64,000 nucleotides of DNA from Firm-04 sp045591925 (lineage in GTDB: Bacteria > Bacillota > Clostridia > Oscillospirales > Ruminococcaceae): contig JAZNTW010000013.1 in the NCBI GenBank assembly GCA_045591925.1, positions 21,355 through 85,354 of the forward strand, written 5' to 3'. This document shows, piece after piece, positions 34,880 through 43,532 of the stretch; the stretch's first letter is position 1; every line of letters begins with the position of its first letter. Made by a program: the position numbers and the translations under genes. The notes beneath the pieces were generated by a model. The model was not told the DNA's origin. It saw nothing but the letters and a program-made list of their open reading frames with translations, and ran no database searches.

Positions 34880-35974
34880 ATGAGAATCATTTCTTCCGAA
34901 CAGGTATCCGCAGGACACCCCGACAAGATCTGTGACCAGATCGCAGATGCAATCGTGACCGACTGCTTACAGCACGACAAAGACAGCCGTGTCGCCATCG
35001 AGTGCCTTTTCAAGAACCGCTGCCTTGTGATCGCCGGTGAGCTGACAAGCACGCATGAGCCGGATTATGAGAAGCTCGTGCAGAATGTGTTCGACCGAAT
35101 CAACAACGGCGGTGCGGAGAATGCCGATGCAGGGCTTGACTACAAGCTCGATTTCACAGCCGATGATCTGGACATTGCGATTTTAGTCGATCACCAGAGC
35201 GGCGACATTGCGCTCGGTGTGAATACCGGTGGTGCAGGAGATCAGGGCATGATGTACGGTTATGCGACCAACGAAACGCCGGAACTGCTCCCGATTCCCT
35301 TCGTGCTGGCTACCAGATTTCTGGCACTGCTGAAAGCCTATCCCTGCCGTATGTTGAAAGCCGACGCAAAGGCACAGGTCAGCTTTGACTACGACAGCGG
35401 CAGGATCACGACCTTCCTCTGCTCGGTTCAGCATACACACGATGTGAAAGTGAAAGATTTCAAGCCCATCATTGAAAAGCTGATGGTGAGAACAGCAACC
35501 GAATACGGACTGAACACTGACTTTGAAAAGCTGGTCAATCCGACCGGCAGATTTGTCCTCGGCAGTTCTTTCGCAGACTGCGGCGTTACCGGACGCAAGC
35601 TCGCCTGTGACACCTATGGCGGTATCGGGCATATCGGCGGCGGTGCGATGTCCGGCAAAGATCCGTCAAAGGTTGACCGCAGCGGCGCATATGCAGCCCG
35701 CAAAATTGCAAGGGATATTGTCAGTGCCGGATATGCGGACAAGGCAGAGGTGCAGATCGCATACGCAATCGGTGTCGCGGAGCCTGTGTCGGTCTATGTG
35801 GAAACCTTCGGCACGGAGCATCAGGACAAGGAATTCATCAGCCAGTATGTCCGTGAGAATTACGACCTTACGCCGAGAGGTATTATTGACGGTCTGGGAC
35901 TTCTCGATGTGGACTATAACGCCGTTTCCGCATATGGACACTTCGGAAAATCGTGGCTTCCGTGGGAGCAGTAA
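34880..35974 (+). CDS. metK: S-adenosylmethionine synthetase (phage-encoded)
   Basis: A 364-aa enzyme making S-adenosylmethionine from ATP and Met. The ATG at 34880 follows AGGAGG by 9 bp. Family motifs are SEQVSAGHPDKICDQIADAIV, GNTGGAGDQG-like NTGGAGDQGMMYGYA, DCGVTGRKLACDTYGG and the P-loop GGGAMSGKDPSKVDRSGAYAAR. It is somewhat shorter than host MetK (about 395 aa). It lies in the phage block before several DNA methyltransferases, so supplying their cofactor is a likely role. Confidence 0.95.
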   Translation: MRIISSEQVSAGHPDKICDQIADAIVTDCLQHDKDSRVAIECLFKNRCLVIAGELTSTHEPDYEKLVQNVFDRINNGGAENADAGLDYKLDFTADDLDIAILVDHQSGDIALGVNTGGAGDQGMMYGYATNETPELLPIPFVLATRFLALLKAYPCRMLKADAKAQVSFDYDSGRITTFLCSVQHTHDVKVKDFKPIIEKLMVRTATEYGLNTDFEKLVNPTGRFVLGSSFADCGVTGRKLACDTYGGIGHIGGGAMSGKDPSKVDRSGAYAARKIARDIVSAGYADKAEVQIAYAIGVAEPVSVYVETFGTEHQDKEFISQYVRENYDLTPRGIIDGLGLLDVDYNAVSAYGHFGKSWLPWEQ

Positions 35975-36010
35975 GAGCCTCTAAAAAATTTTTGAGATAT
36001 TTTTGAAATC

Positions 36011-36051
36011 GACCCGCCATTTTGGCCTCTCCCACGACAATATATGAGGGG
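36011..36051 (+). repeat. Repeated hairpin element, copy 2
   Basis: Matches 23513-23555 over GACCCGCCATTT and CCTCTCCCACGACAATATATGAG, with AT-rich TTTTTGAAAT sequence before it in both places. Here it follows metK and precedes the HNH gene. Confidence 0.75.
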
Positions 36052-36137
36052 CGTTGTTCAACACCGATTGCAAACGCACTACGGAGCTGACCGCCCCTAT
36101 CACTATGAAACACCACTGTGGAAAGGAGGCAGAGACA

Positions 36138-36497
36138 ATGCCAAGCAGACCAAAGACACCATGCCGACATCCCGGCTGTGCAGCGCTCGTTCCCTACGGT
36201 ACCAAGTACTGTGACAAGCACCGTTCCCTCCACCCGGAGGACACTCGCTCCGCAGGCAGCCGAGGCTATGGTACAGCATGGAACAAAGCCCGCAAGCGTT
36301 ACCTTGAGACGCATCCGCTGTGTGTGGAGTGCATGAAGCAAGGGCGTTATGTCAAGGCGACCGATGTCGATCACATCAAACCGCACCGAGGTGACAGCGT
36401 ACTGTTCTGGGATCAGAGCAACTGGCAGAGCCTCTGTCACCGACACCACAGTATCAAAACCCGAAACGAAGACCACACCCCTGAGTACAAGTACTGA
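36138..36497 (+). CDS. HNH endonuclease
   Basis: A 119-aa phage HNH nuclease. The ATG at 36138 has GGAGG 10 bp upstream. The N-terminus has a CxxxxC...CxxH zinc site (CRHPGC, YCDKH). The HNH core is PLCVECMKQGRYVKATDVDHIKPHRGD...NWQSLCHRHHSIKT. Such nucleases assist terminase in cutting at cos sites and normally lie next to the terminase genes. Here TerS is 22 kb away. Confidence 0.92.
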   Translation: MPSRPKTPCRHPGCAALVPYGTKYCDKHRSLHPEDTRSAGSRGYGTAWNKARKRYLETHPLCVECMKQGRYVKATDVDHIKPHRGDSVLFWDQSNWQSLCHRHHSIKTRNEDHTPEYKY

Positions 36498-36959
36498 AAG
36501 CAAGCCACACTTACTAGCGTTGCAGTTCAGACAGGCTCAGGGGTGTACCTATGGGGCGGGGCTGGGGCTGGGGCAGCCCGCCGGGGGCCGGTCGAAATCT
36601 CTAAAAACTGAGCAACACAAGACCGTCGGCCCCTCTCGTGTTAAAAAACGCGAAATTGAAGGCCCCCCGCCTGTCTGGGGCCCTGACAGTTGAAAAAAAT
36701 AGAGCCGCCAACGGAAACGGCGGCAACGGAAAATCTTGATTCTATGCGATATTTCACACGGCTGACTACATCTTCTCCTTTCAAAGCGGCACTGCGCTAT
36801 TTCGTTAATGAAAACAGTGGAAAACGGCGATTTTTCACGCAAAAAACAAGCGAAAAACATCATTTTCAGTGTTTTTATGCTTCCGCCGTTTTTCACTGGG
36901 CGCAGCCCGTGTGGATACCGAGAAATTGCGTAGTTCTGCCATTTTGAGGATGTGAGGAT
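36498..36959 (+). other. Gene-poor stretch after the HNH gene, GC-rich then AT-rich
   Basis: The first 190 bp hold G-runs (36550-36600) and C-runs (36660-36685) and read open, but without a ribosome site. The rest is AT-rich, with an AAACGGCG...CGCCGTTT inverted pair (about 36820-36895). In HK97-like phages the DNA after the HNH gene often holds cos; that is possible here but not shown. I see no convincing gene. Confidence 0.4.
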
Positions 36960-37259
36960 ATGACCGACACACAAAAGCAGCAGATCCTCAGTATGCGGAT
37001 GCAGGGCATCGGATATCACGTTATCGGCAAAACGCTGAATCTGGACGAGCATCTGGTACAGCTCTACTGCAAGTCGCATGGGCTTGCTGGGGATGCCGGA
37101 CTTGTCAGGCTGAACCACGATATTTGGTGCCGTGAGAATAACCGCTGCGCTTTCTGCGGCATAAAGCTGAAACAGTCGCGGCGTGGCAGACGTAGACGTT
37201 TCTGTTCCGGTAGCTGCCGCACGAGATACTGCATCATGAGAAAAGATACGGAGGTATGA
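36960..37259 (+). CDS. Helix-turn-helix plus zinc-ribbon phage protein
   Basis: A 99-aa protein. Residues 5-45 (QQILSMRMQGIGYHVIGKTLNLDEHLVQLYCKSHGL) form a sigma-region-4-like helix-turn-helix. Residues 62-92 form a zinc site (CAFCGIKLKQ...FCSGSCRTRYC) with a basic stretch in between. GAGGATGTGAGGAT precedes the ATG. It may be a DNA-binding regulator. The next gene starts within 3 bp of its stop. Confidence 0.75.
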   Translation: MTDTQKQQILSMRMQGIGYHVIGKTLNLDEHLVQLYCKSHGLAGDAGLVRLNHDIWCRENNRCAFCGIKLKQSRRGRRRRFCSGSCRTRYCIMRKDTEV

Positions 37260-37261
37260 AC

Positions 37262-37444
37262 ATGGTCTTAGCGATTCTGAACTGGATTCTGATGTTATTT
37301 ATGATCGTTTTTCAGGCGGTCTGGATTCACAGCATTCTAAATCATGACGGCAAATGCCATTACACGGACTGCAAGCATTGTTTCTACGATGGCTGGTGTC
37401 CGATTCAGGAAGAGAGGAGAAAGCGTCATGACAGAAAACAATAA
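37262..37444 (+). CDS. Small single-span membrane protein with Cys cluster
   Basis: A 60-aa protein. Residues 2-25 form a membrane helix; then come HYTDCKHCFYDGWCPIQ, a possible metal site, and a basic tail. The ATG at 37262 is favoured because GGAGG lies 7 bp upstream; the ATG at 37256 would be too close. Function unknown. Confidence 0.6.
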   Translation: MVLAILNWILMLFMIVFQAVWIHSILNHDGKCHYTDCKHCFYDGWCPIQEERRKRHDRKQ

Positions 37445-37682
37445 TCAGTCTGTGGTGCAGAACGATCCGGTGAATCATCCGGCACACTACACTGCTGGCG
37501 GCATCGAGGTTATCGACTTTCTGGAATCGTGGAACTTCCCGTTCCATCTGGCGAACGCAATAAAATACATTTGCCGCGCAGGGCGGAAAGATAAAAGCAA
37601 GACCGCCGAGGACCTTCGCAAAGCGATCTGGTATATCAACCGCTACATTGAGTACCTCGGAAAGCAGGAGGGCAAGGCATGA
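37428..37682 (+). CDS. DUF3310 phage nucleotide-kinase-like protein
   Basis: An 84-aa protein of the DUF3310 family: VNHPAHYTAGGIEVIDFLESW, FHLANAIKYICRAGRKD and DLRKAIWYINRYIE. AGGAGA lies 7 bp before the ATG at 37428. It overlaps the preceding frame by 17 bp. Relatives lie in nucleotide-metabolism blocks of phages, fitting the NrdD/NrdG genes downstream. Confidence 0.88.
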   Translation: MTENNNQSVVQNDPVNHPAHYTAGGIEVIDFLESWNFPFHLANAIKYICRAGRKDKSKTAEDLRKAIWYINRYIEYLGKQEGKA

Positions 37683-38164
37683 CGCTGACTGAGACTTTCA
37701 TTCAGAACGCCATCCACCTCGATGCAGGTGCGGAGGTCATGTACGGCAGCGATCAGATTTACGACACCTACCCCTGCCGCTTTCCGACTGTCGAGTTTCA
37801 GCTTTCGGCAACGGATGCACTTGTTGAGGTTGCAGACCGCATCCGCATGGAGAAGGGCTACCTTCCGATGCATCCGCGAGACGGCAGAACGGACGACGTA
37901 GACTGCGATGGCTGGTACGACTTCTATGTCGGCATCAGCAAGCTCCCCGGCGACCATCAGCAGTGTCAGCTCGACAGCAGCATCAGCTTTGTGGTCGTCA
38001 ATTCGGATTCCGATGACAACGAGGATATGTACACAATTGACCTCACGGAATCCGAAAGGGAATGTGTATTTGATATTCTGAACCGCCAGTGCAGGCGGTA
38101 TCATGGGAAGGACTGCGCCGCACTTCTGGCGGAATCCGAAAAGGAGCTGATGGATACAGCATGA
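37679..38164 (+). CDS. Hypothetical acidic phage protein
   Basis: A 161-aa acidic protein without signal or membrane helix. Strand-like segments (TVEFQLSATDALVEVADRI, SISFVVVNSD) suggest a compact alpha/beta fold. It overlaps both neighbours by 4 bp (ATGA), so it is coupled to DUF3310 and nrdD. No family recognised. Confidence 0.65.
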   Translation: MTLTETFIQNAIHLDAGAEVMYGSDQIYDTYPCRFPTVEFQLSATDALVEVADRIRMEKGYLPMHPRDGRTDDVDCDGWYDFYVGISKLPGDHQQCQLDSSISFVVVNSDSDDNEDMYTIDLTESERECVFDILNRQCRRYHGKDCAALLAESEKELMDTA

Positions 38165-40302
38165 GAATTATCAAACGCAACGGCGCAGAAGTGCCGTATG
38201 ACTGTGAAAAGATACGAGCCGCTATATCTGCGGCAAATGCAGAGGTTGACGATAGGATCACCGATACAGCTATCGGCTTTATCGTCGGCAGAGTTGAGCA
38301 GCGGTGTGATGCTCTTGCAAGGCCTGTCCATGTCGAGGAAATTCAGGACATGGTCATTGATGAACTGAATCACGCCGAAGCGTACAAACTTGCACGCCAT
38401 TACAGCGAGTACCGCCTGCGTCATGAGCAGCAGCGCCGGATGAATACCACAGACGGAAAAATCCTCAGTTTGCTGGAACGCAACAATGAGGAAGCCAAAC
38501 AGGAGAATGCCAACAAGAACCCGATCATCAACAGCACGCTCCGCGACTATATGGCGGGTGAAGTCAGCAGAGACATCTGCCGCCGCTTCCTTTTTCCGAA
38601 AGATGTGATCGCCGCCCATGATGACGGCATCATTCATGTACACGATCTGGACTACATCGCAGAGCCGATGCACAACTGCTGTCTGGTGAATCTGGAGGAT
38701 ATGCTTCAGAACGGCACAGTGGTATCCGGCACTATGATTGAGAAACCGCACAGCTTTTCAACTGCCTGCAATATCGCAACGCAGATTATCGCACAGGTGG
38801 CATCGAATCAATATGGCGGTCAGACGGTGTCTTTGGCACATCTCGCGCCTTTCGTGGATGTCAGCCGGCAGAAGATACGAGCTGAGGTGTTCGAGGATGT
38901 GAACTGCGACTGCGGGGCAAAGCTGTCTGAGGAGGAACTTGACCACATCGTAGAAAAGCGTGTGCGCCGGGAAGTCAAGCGAGGCGTACAGACCATCCAG
39001 TACCAGATCAATACGCTGCTTACCACCAACGGGCAGACTCCGTTTGTCACGGTGTTCATGTATCTGGGCGAGGTGCCGGAGGGACAGACCAGAGATGACC
39101 TTGCACTCATTATCGAGGAAACGCTGCTTCAGCGTATCGAGGGCGTGAAAAACGAGAAGGGCGTGTGGATCACACCGGCATTCCCCAAGCTGATCTACGT
39201 TCTCGATGAGGACAATATTCAGCCCGGTACCAAGTATTACTACCTGACTGAGCTTGCCGCGAAATGTACTGCAAAGCGCATGGTTCCCGACTATATCTCC
39301 GCCAAGGTGATGCGAAAGCTAAAGGGCGATGTGTATGCCTGCATGGGCTGCCGCAGTTTTCTCACGCCTTCGGACAATCACAAGTATTACGGTCGCTTCA
39401 ATCAGGGAGTTGTGACGATCAATCTGGTGGATGTGGCGTGTTCTTCCAATGGTGATGAAGAAAAGTTCTGGCAGCTTCTTGAGGAACGCTGTGAGTTATG
39501 CTTCAAGGCACTGATGTGCAGGCATGACCGCCTGAAAGGAACGCCATCCGATGTTGCACCGATTCTCTGGCAGTACGGCGCACTGGCGAGACTGAAAAAC
39601 GGTGAGGTCATTGACGATCTGCTGTATAACAACTACAGCACAATTTCCCTCGGCTATGCCGGCATCGCAGAAATGACCTACCGCATGACAGGCTGTTCGC
39701 ATACAGAACCGGCGGGAAAAGCATTCGCCATTTCCGTGATGCGGTTCCTGAATGACAAGTGCAGCAAGTGGAGAGCCGAGAGCAATATCTCGTTCTCGCT
39801 GTACGGTACACCGATGGAATCCGTCACCTACAAATTCGCTCAGTGCTTGCAGCGCAGACACGGCATCATTCCGAATGTCACGGATAAAAGCTATATCACT
39901 AATTCTTATCATGTCCATGTGACAGAGCCGATCGATGCCTTCAGCAAGCTGATATTTGAGGCGGAATTTCAGGAGCTTTCTCCCGGCGGTGCGATCAGCT
40001 ATGTGGAAGTGCCTAACTTGCAGAACAACATCCCGGCGGTGTTGGCGCTGATGCGGCATATTTACGAAACGATCCTGTATGCCGAACTGAATACGAAGTC
40101 CGACTACTGTCAGGCTTGCGGATATGACGGCGAGATCGGGATCGTGGAAGAAGACGGCAAGCTGATCTGGGAATGCCCGAACTGCGGTAACCGTGATCAG
40201 CGGACGCTGAATGTCTGCCGCCGCACCTGCGGATACCTCGGAACGCAGTTCTGGAATCAGGGGCGTACTGCCGAGATCAAGGATCGGGTGATGCACCTGT
40301 GA
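38161..40302 (+). CDS. nrdD: Anaerobic ribonucleoside-triphosphate reductase
   Basis: A 713-aa class III ribonucleotide reductase that makes dNTPs without oxygen. The ATG at 38161 overlaps the previous stop by 4 bp. Residues 1-90 are an ATP-cone (IIKRNGAEVPYDCEKIRAAI). The C-terminus holds the zinc site (CQACGYDG...CPNCGNRD) and the glycyl-radical loop RRTCGYLG, so the activated Gly is present. Encoding it shows that the phage replicates in a strict anaerobe. Confidence 0.95.
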   Translation: MRIIKRNGAEVPYDCEKIRAAISAANAEVDDRITDTAIGFIVGRVEQRCDALARPVHVEEIQDMVIDELNHAEAYKLARHYSEYRLRHEQQRRMNTTDGKILSLLERNNEEAKQENANKNPIINSTLRDYMAGEVSRDICRRFLFPKDVIAAHDDGIIHVHDLDYIAEPMHNCCLVNLEDMLQNGTVVSGTMIEKPHSFSTACNIATQIIAQVASNQYGGQTVSLAHLAPFVDVSRQKIRAEVFEDVNCDCGAKLSEEELDHIVEKRVRREVKRGVQTIQYQINTLLTTNGQTPFVTVFMYLGEVPEGQTRDDLALIIEETLLQRIEGVKNEKGVWITPAFPKLIYVLDEDNIQPGTKYYYLTELAAKCTAKRMVPDYISAKVMRKLKGDVYACMGCRSFLTPSDNHKYYGRFNQGVVTINLVDVACSSNGDEEKFWQLLEERCELCFKALMCRHDRLKGTPSDVAPILWQYGALARLKNGEVIDDLLYNNYSTISLGYAGIAEMTYRMTGCSHTEPAGKAFAISVMRFLNDKCSKWRAESNISFSLYGTPMESVTYKFAQCLQRRHGIIPNVTDKSYITNSYHVHVTEPIDAFSKLIFEAEFQELSPGGAISYVEVPNLQNNIPAVLALMRHIYETILYAELNTKSDYCQACGYDGEIGIVEEDGKLIWECPNCGNRDQRTLNVCRRTCGYLGTQFWNQGRTAEIKDRVMHL

Positions 40303-40820
40303 AATACTGCGGTCTGAATAAAAACGACATTGCCAACGGCGAAGGTGTCCGTGTGTCGCTTTTCGTCAGCGGATGCCGGAATCACTGCAAAGGGTGTCAT
40401 AATCCGGAAGCGTGGGATTTCGGCTACGGTCAGCCGTTCACTGTCGAAATCGAAAAAGAGATCATCAATGCCCTGCGTCCTTCTTGGATTCAGGGCATTT
40501 CCATACTCGGCGGTGAACCCTGCGAGGAGGAGAACGAGCGTGTGCTGCTGCCGCTGCTGAAGAAGATCTGGTGGGAGATGCCGGACAAGGATATCTGGCT
40601 GTTCTCCGGATACACCTACGAGATGCTTCGGGGCGAGGAAATCCTCCGTTATGTCGATGTGCTTGTGGACGGTCCGTTCCTGCTGGAACAGAGGGACATC
40701 TCCCTTGCATTCCGGGGCAGCAGGAATCAGCGCATCCTCCGTCTGCGAGGCGGTGAGGCGGTCGGGTACCCCGCCCTCAGTCGAGGGGGCGGAGCTTCCG
40801 GGCGTACACCTTCTCGATGA
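40299..40820 (+). CDS. nrdG: Class III RNR-activating enzyme
   Basis: A 173-aa radical-SAM protein that puts the glycyl radical on NrdD. The cluster motif CRNHCKGC (CxxxCxxC) follows GVRVSLFVSG. ISILGGEPCEEEN is the glycine-rich SAM-binding stretch. It overlaps nrdD by 4 bp. The C-terminal 20 residues, after NQRILRLRGG, depart from the family and overlap a small antisense gene; this suggests that its 3' end was extended by rearrangement. Confidence 0.92.
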   Translation: MKYCGLNKNDIANGEGVRVSLFVSGCRNHCKGCHNPEAWDFGYGQPFTVEIEKEIINALRPSWIQGISILGGEPCEEENERVLLPLLKKIWWEMPDKDIWLFSGYTYEMLRGEEILRYVDVLVDGPFLLEQRDISLAFRGSRNQRILRLRGGEAVGYPALSRGGGASGRTPSR

Positions 40821-40965
40821 ACTGCCGCTGGCGGTCGTTCTCCAGCTCGTAGACCACCCGATGGTGATTCCTGTCGATCTTTTCGAGCAGGATCACATGA
40901 TCCGGCATGGCGGTCTTGAGCTGTGCGCCCTTCTGGTAGTTGTTAATGGTAACCTCGTACTTCAT
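40777..40965 (-). CDS. Small antisense gene (62 aa) under a cassette-type promoter
   Basis: MKYEVTINNYQKGAQLKTAMP to KVYARKLRPLD, a small basic-acidic protein. GGAGG lies 10 bp before the ATG, and the upstream DNA carries the same promoter found in the 48-58 kb array. Its 3' end overlaps nrdG by 44 bp in antisense. It appears to be a transplanted array cassette placed in the opposite direction. Function unknown. Confidence 0.7.
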   Translation of the reverse strand: MKYEVTINNYQKGAQLKTAMPDHVILLEKIDRNHHRVVYELENDRQRQFIEKVYARKLRPLD

Positions 40966-41021
40966 ATCTGTGTCCTCCGCATTCTGTATTCGGTGGGGTT
41001 TCCCCTCGTTCCGTTGTACCC

Positions 41022-41050
41022 ATATTACCACGTTATCGGGGTAATAGCAA
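41022..41050 (-). promoter_or_regulatory. Array-type promoter, reversed copy
   Basis: Minus strand TTGCTA (41050-41045), 17-bp spacer, TAATAT (41027-41022). It has the full upstream box TGTACATTTAGCCGC that marks this family, and GGTACAACGGAA after the -10. Confidence 0.75.
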
Positions 41051-41125
41051 GCGGCTAAATGTACAGAACATCGGGCGCAGATCATGCACATTTGTTGTGC
41101 ATATTACGACTAGGAAAGGAGCAGT

Positions 41126-41460
41126 ATGAGCCGGAAATCAAAGAAGAATAAGCCTCGCATCGTGCTGAAAATGCGGTGCGGTGTGATAAGTGCGGATGTG
41201 CATTTGTACCGGAAACGCTGACACAGCGTGAGGGCGAGATCGAATACAGCTTCTTCCGCTGCGACTACTGCGGTAAGGCGTATCTCGTATCCGTTACGGA
41301 TGCAGACCTCCGCAAGGATATCCGCAGGTACAGAACGCTTGCGGAAAAGCACAAGATCAAGCCGCTGAGTGAGCAGTCGCTCCGTGAAATGGCTGCGCTG
41401 AAGGAGCAGAACCTAAGACGAGCTGCAAAGCTGCGGCAATTGTACTATGTGGAGGGATGA
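41126..41460 (+). pseudogene. Zinc-ribbon protein gene with a 5-bp duplication frameshift
   Basis: AAAGGAG and ATG at 41126 begin MSRKSKKNKPRIVLKM. Then CGGTG occurs twice in tandem (about 41174-41183). Removing one copy joins this start to the frame RCDKCGCAFVPETL...CDYCGKAYLVSV, a CxxC...CxxC zinc ribbon with a helical C-terminus, ending at 41460. As written, the product stops early or restarts at the GTG at 41176. It precedes the first methyltransferase gene directly. Confidence 0.65.
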
Positions 41461-41461
41461 A

Positions 41462-42736
41462 ATGAAAACAGCAGAACTTCGTGTGATCCCTGTCACGGAG
41501 CTGAAGCCGGCGGAATATAACCCGCGCAAAAAGCTGAAGCCCGGTGACAAGGAATACGAAAAAATCAAAAACAGCATCGAGGAATTCGGCTTTGCCGATC
41601 CGCTGGTAGTCAATGCCGATATGACCATCATCGGCGGACATCAGAGACTGACCGTAGCGACGGCGCTCGGATACACTGAGGTACCCTGCGCCGTGGTGGA
41701 CATCGACAAGGTGCGGGAGAAGGCGCTGAATATTGCGCTCAACAAGATCACGGGTGCATGGGACGAGAGCCTTCTGGCAGAACTGCTCGAAGACATCCAG
41801 AACAGTGACTTTGATCTCGGAAAGACCGGCTTTGATCCGCCGGAGATCGAACAGCTTTTCAATCAGGTACACGACAAGCAGGTCAAAGAGGACAGCTTCG
41901 ATGTGGCGGAGGAGCTGCAAAAGCCGACCTTCTCGCAGCCGGGAGATATCTGGATTCTCGGCAGGCACAAAGTCATCTGCGGTGACAGTACAGTCGCAGA
42001 AACCTATACAAAGCTGATGGACGGGCAGAAGGCAAACCTTGTCCTGACAGATCCCCCTTATAATGTGGATGTTGAGGAGACCGCCGGCAAGATCATGAAT
42101 GACAACATGAGTGACAGCGATTTCTACAACTTCCTGCTTGCCGCCTATAAGTGTATGTATGACAGCCTCGCCGATGACGGCAGCATCTATGTATGGCACG
42201 CCGATACCGAGGGGCTGAACTTCCGCAGGGCATTCAAGGAGGCGGGATTCCAGCTTTCCGGCTGCTGTATCTGGAAAAAGAATTCACTGGTTCTCGGCAG
42301 GAGCCCCTATCAGTGGATTCATGAGCCGTGTCTCTTCGGATGGAAGCAAAAGGGAAAGCACCAATGGTACGCAGACCGCAAACAGACGACCGTCTGGGAG
42401 TATGACAAGCCCAAAAGCAGCCCCGACCATCCGACCACAAAGCCGATCCCGCTGATGGCATATCCCATCAAAAACAGCACCATGACAAACGGTATCGTCC
42501 TCGATCCGTTCCTCGGCAGCGGTTCCACGCTGATTGCCTGCTGTGAGACAGACCGTGTTTGCCGGGGCATCGAACTTGATCCGAAATTCGTGGATGTCAT
42601 CGTCAAGAGGTATCTGGCATGGTGTCACGAAAAGCAGACTGCCGAGGTCGCATATGTTATCCGTGACGGGCAGAAGCTGTCTTTCGATGAAGCAGTCGCA
42701 ACGATGCCGACAGAGGACGGTGATGCCAATGGATGA
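41462..42736 (+). CDS. ParB-like/adenine or N4-cytosine DNA methyltransferase fusion
   Basis: A 424-aa protein. Residues 1-130 are a ParB/Spo0J-like nuclease-fold domain (ELKPAEYNPRK, IIGGHQRLTVA). Residues 170-410 are a beta-class amino-methyltransferase: motif IV TDPPYNV comes first, and the SAM-binding motif I LDPFLGSGSTLIAC comes later. DPPY indicates N6-adenine methylation more than N4-cytosine. GGAGGG lies 5 bp upstream. Such fusions are usual in clostridial phages and protect DNA from restriction. Confidence 0.93.
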   Translation: MKTAELRVIPVTELKPAEYNPRKKLKPGDKEYEKIKNSIEEFGFADPLVVNADMTIIGGHQRLTVATALGYTEVPCAVVDIDKVREKALNIALNKITGAWDESLLAELLEDIQNSDFDLGKTGFDPPEIEQLFNQVHDKQVKEDSFDVAEELQKPTFSQPGDIWILGRHKVICGDSTVAETYTKLMDGQKANLVLTDPPYNVDVEETAGKIMNDNMSDSDFYNFLLAAYKCMYDSLADDGSIYVWHADTEGLNFRRAFKEAGFQLSGCCIWKKNSLVLGRSPYQWIHEPCLFGWKQKGKHQWYADRKQTTVWEYDKPKSSPDHPTTKPIPLMAYPIKNSTMTNGIVLDPFLGSGSTLIACCETDRVCRGIELDPKFVDVIVKRYLAWCHEKQTAEVAYVIRDGQKLSFDEAVATMPTEDGDANG

Positions 42737-43532
42737 GCTGAAGCCTCAGTTTCATGTGGTTTCGCTGTCCGGCGGGAAAGACAGCACAGCGATGCTCCTG
42801 AAAATGCTCGAAATGGGGATGCAGGTCGATTTGGTGTTATTCTGCGATACACGTCTGGAATTCCCACAAATCTATACGCATCTACGAAAAATCGAGGAAA
42901 ACACCGGCATCAAAATTACAACCGTCAAGAGCGAATACACATTTGAGTATCTTATGCTCCATAAGCCCATCAAGCGGAAGAAGCCGGAACTGCGCGGCAA
43001 GACCGGGTATAGTTGGGCGGGGCCGCTGATGCGGTGGTGTACCAATCTTCTGAAAACCGTACCTCGTGAGAAATATCTCAGTGAACTGCGGAAGAAGTAC
43101 ACCGTGATCGAGTACATCGGCATTGCCGCCGATGAGACGGAGCGCATCATGCACAAGTGCAATAGCCGACCGAATGTCCGTCTGCCGCTTGTGGAGTGGG
43201 GCATGACGGAAGCCGACTGCCTGCAATACTGCAAGGAGCGCGGCTATGACTGGGGCGGTCTGTATGAGAAGTTCGGAAGGGTGTCCTGCTGGTGCTGTCC
43301 GCTGCAGCCGCTGAACGAGCTGCGAATCCTCTATTTCGATTTTCCCGACCTCTGGGAACAGCTCAGAGCTTGGGATGACAAAACATGGCGCACCTTCAAG
43401 CCCGGCTGGTCAGTCCGGAAACTGGAGGCGCGTTTTGATTTTGAGCTGGAATGGCAGACAGACGGTAATCAGCTCGGCACAAAGGAATTCCGCAAGGCAC
43501 TGAAAAAGAGACTGGAGGGTGTCGATGGCTGA
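42723..43532 (+). CDS. PAPS-reductase-like PP-loop protein
   Basis: A 269-aa protein of the phosphoadenosine phosphosulfate reductase superfamily. The PP-loop SLSGGKDSTAML binds ATP or a relative. CDTRLEFPQIYTHLRKIE follows. Cys residues in MRWCTNLLK and GRVSCWCCPLQP could hold an iron-sulfur cluster, as in DndC-type enzymes. It lies between two methyltransferase genes, overlapping the first by 14 bp and the second by 8 bp, so a part in DNA modification is plausible but unproven. Confidence 0.85.
   Translation: MPMDELKPQFHVVSLSGGKDSTAMLLKMLEMGMQVDLVLFCDTRLEFPQIYTHLRKIEENTGIKITTVKSEYTFEYLMLHKPIKRKKPELRGKTGYSWAGPLMRWCTNLLKTVPREKYLSELRKKYTVIEYIGIAADETERIMHKCNSRPNVRLPLVEWGMTEADCLQYCKERGYDWGGLYEKFGRVSCWCCPLQPLNELRILYFDFPDLWEQLRAWDDKTWRTFKPGWSVRKLEARFDFELEWQTDGNQLGTKEFRKALKKRLEGVDG

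Noticed and set aside
34741..34880. A known SAM riboswitch upstream of metK
   Set aside because: The stem arrangement does not match the SAM-I, SAM-II or SAM-III cores that I know; only a general structured leader is claimed.
36690..36947. An 85-codon frame with TTG start after the HNH gene
   Set aside because: No ribosome site, and its AT-rich end with inverted repeats looks non-coding.
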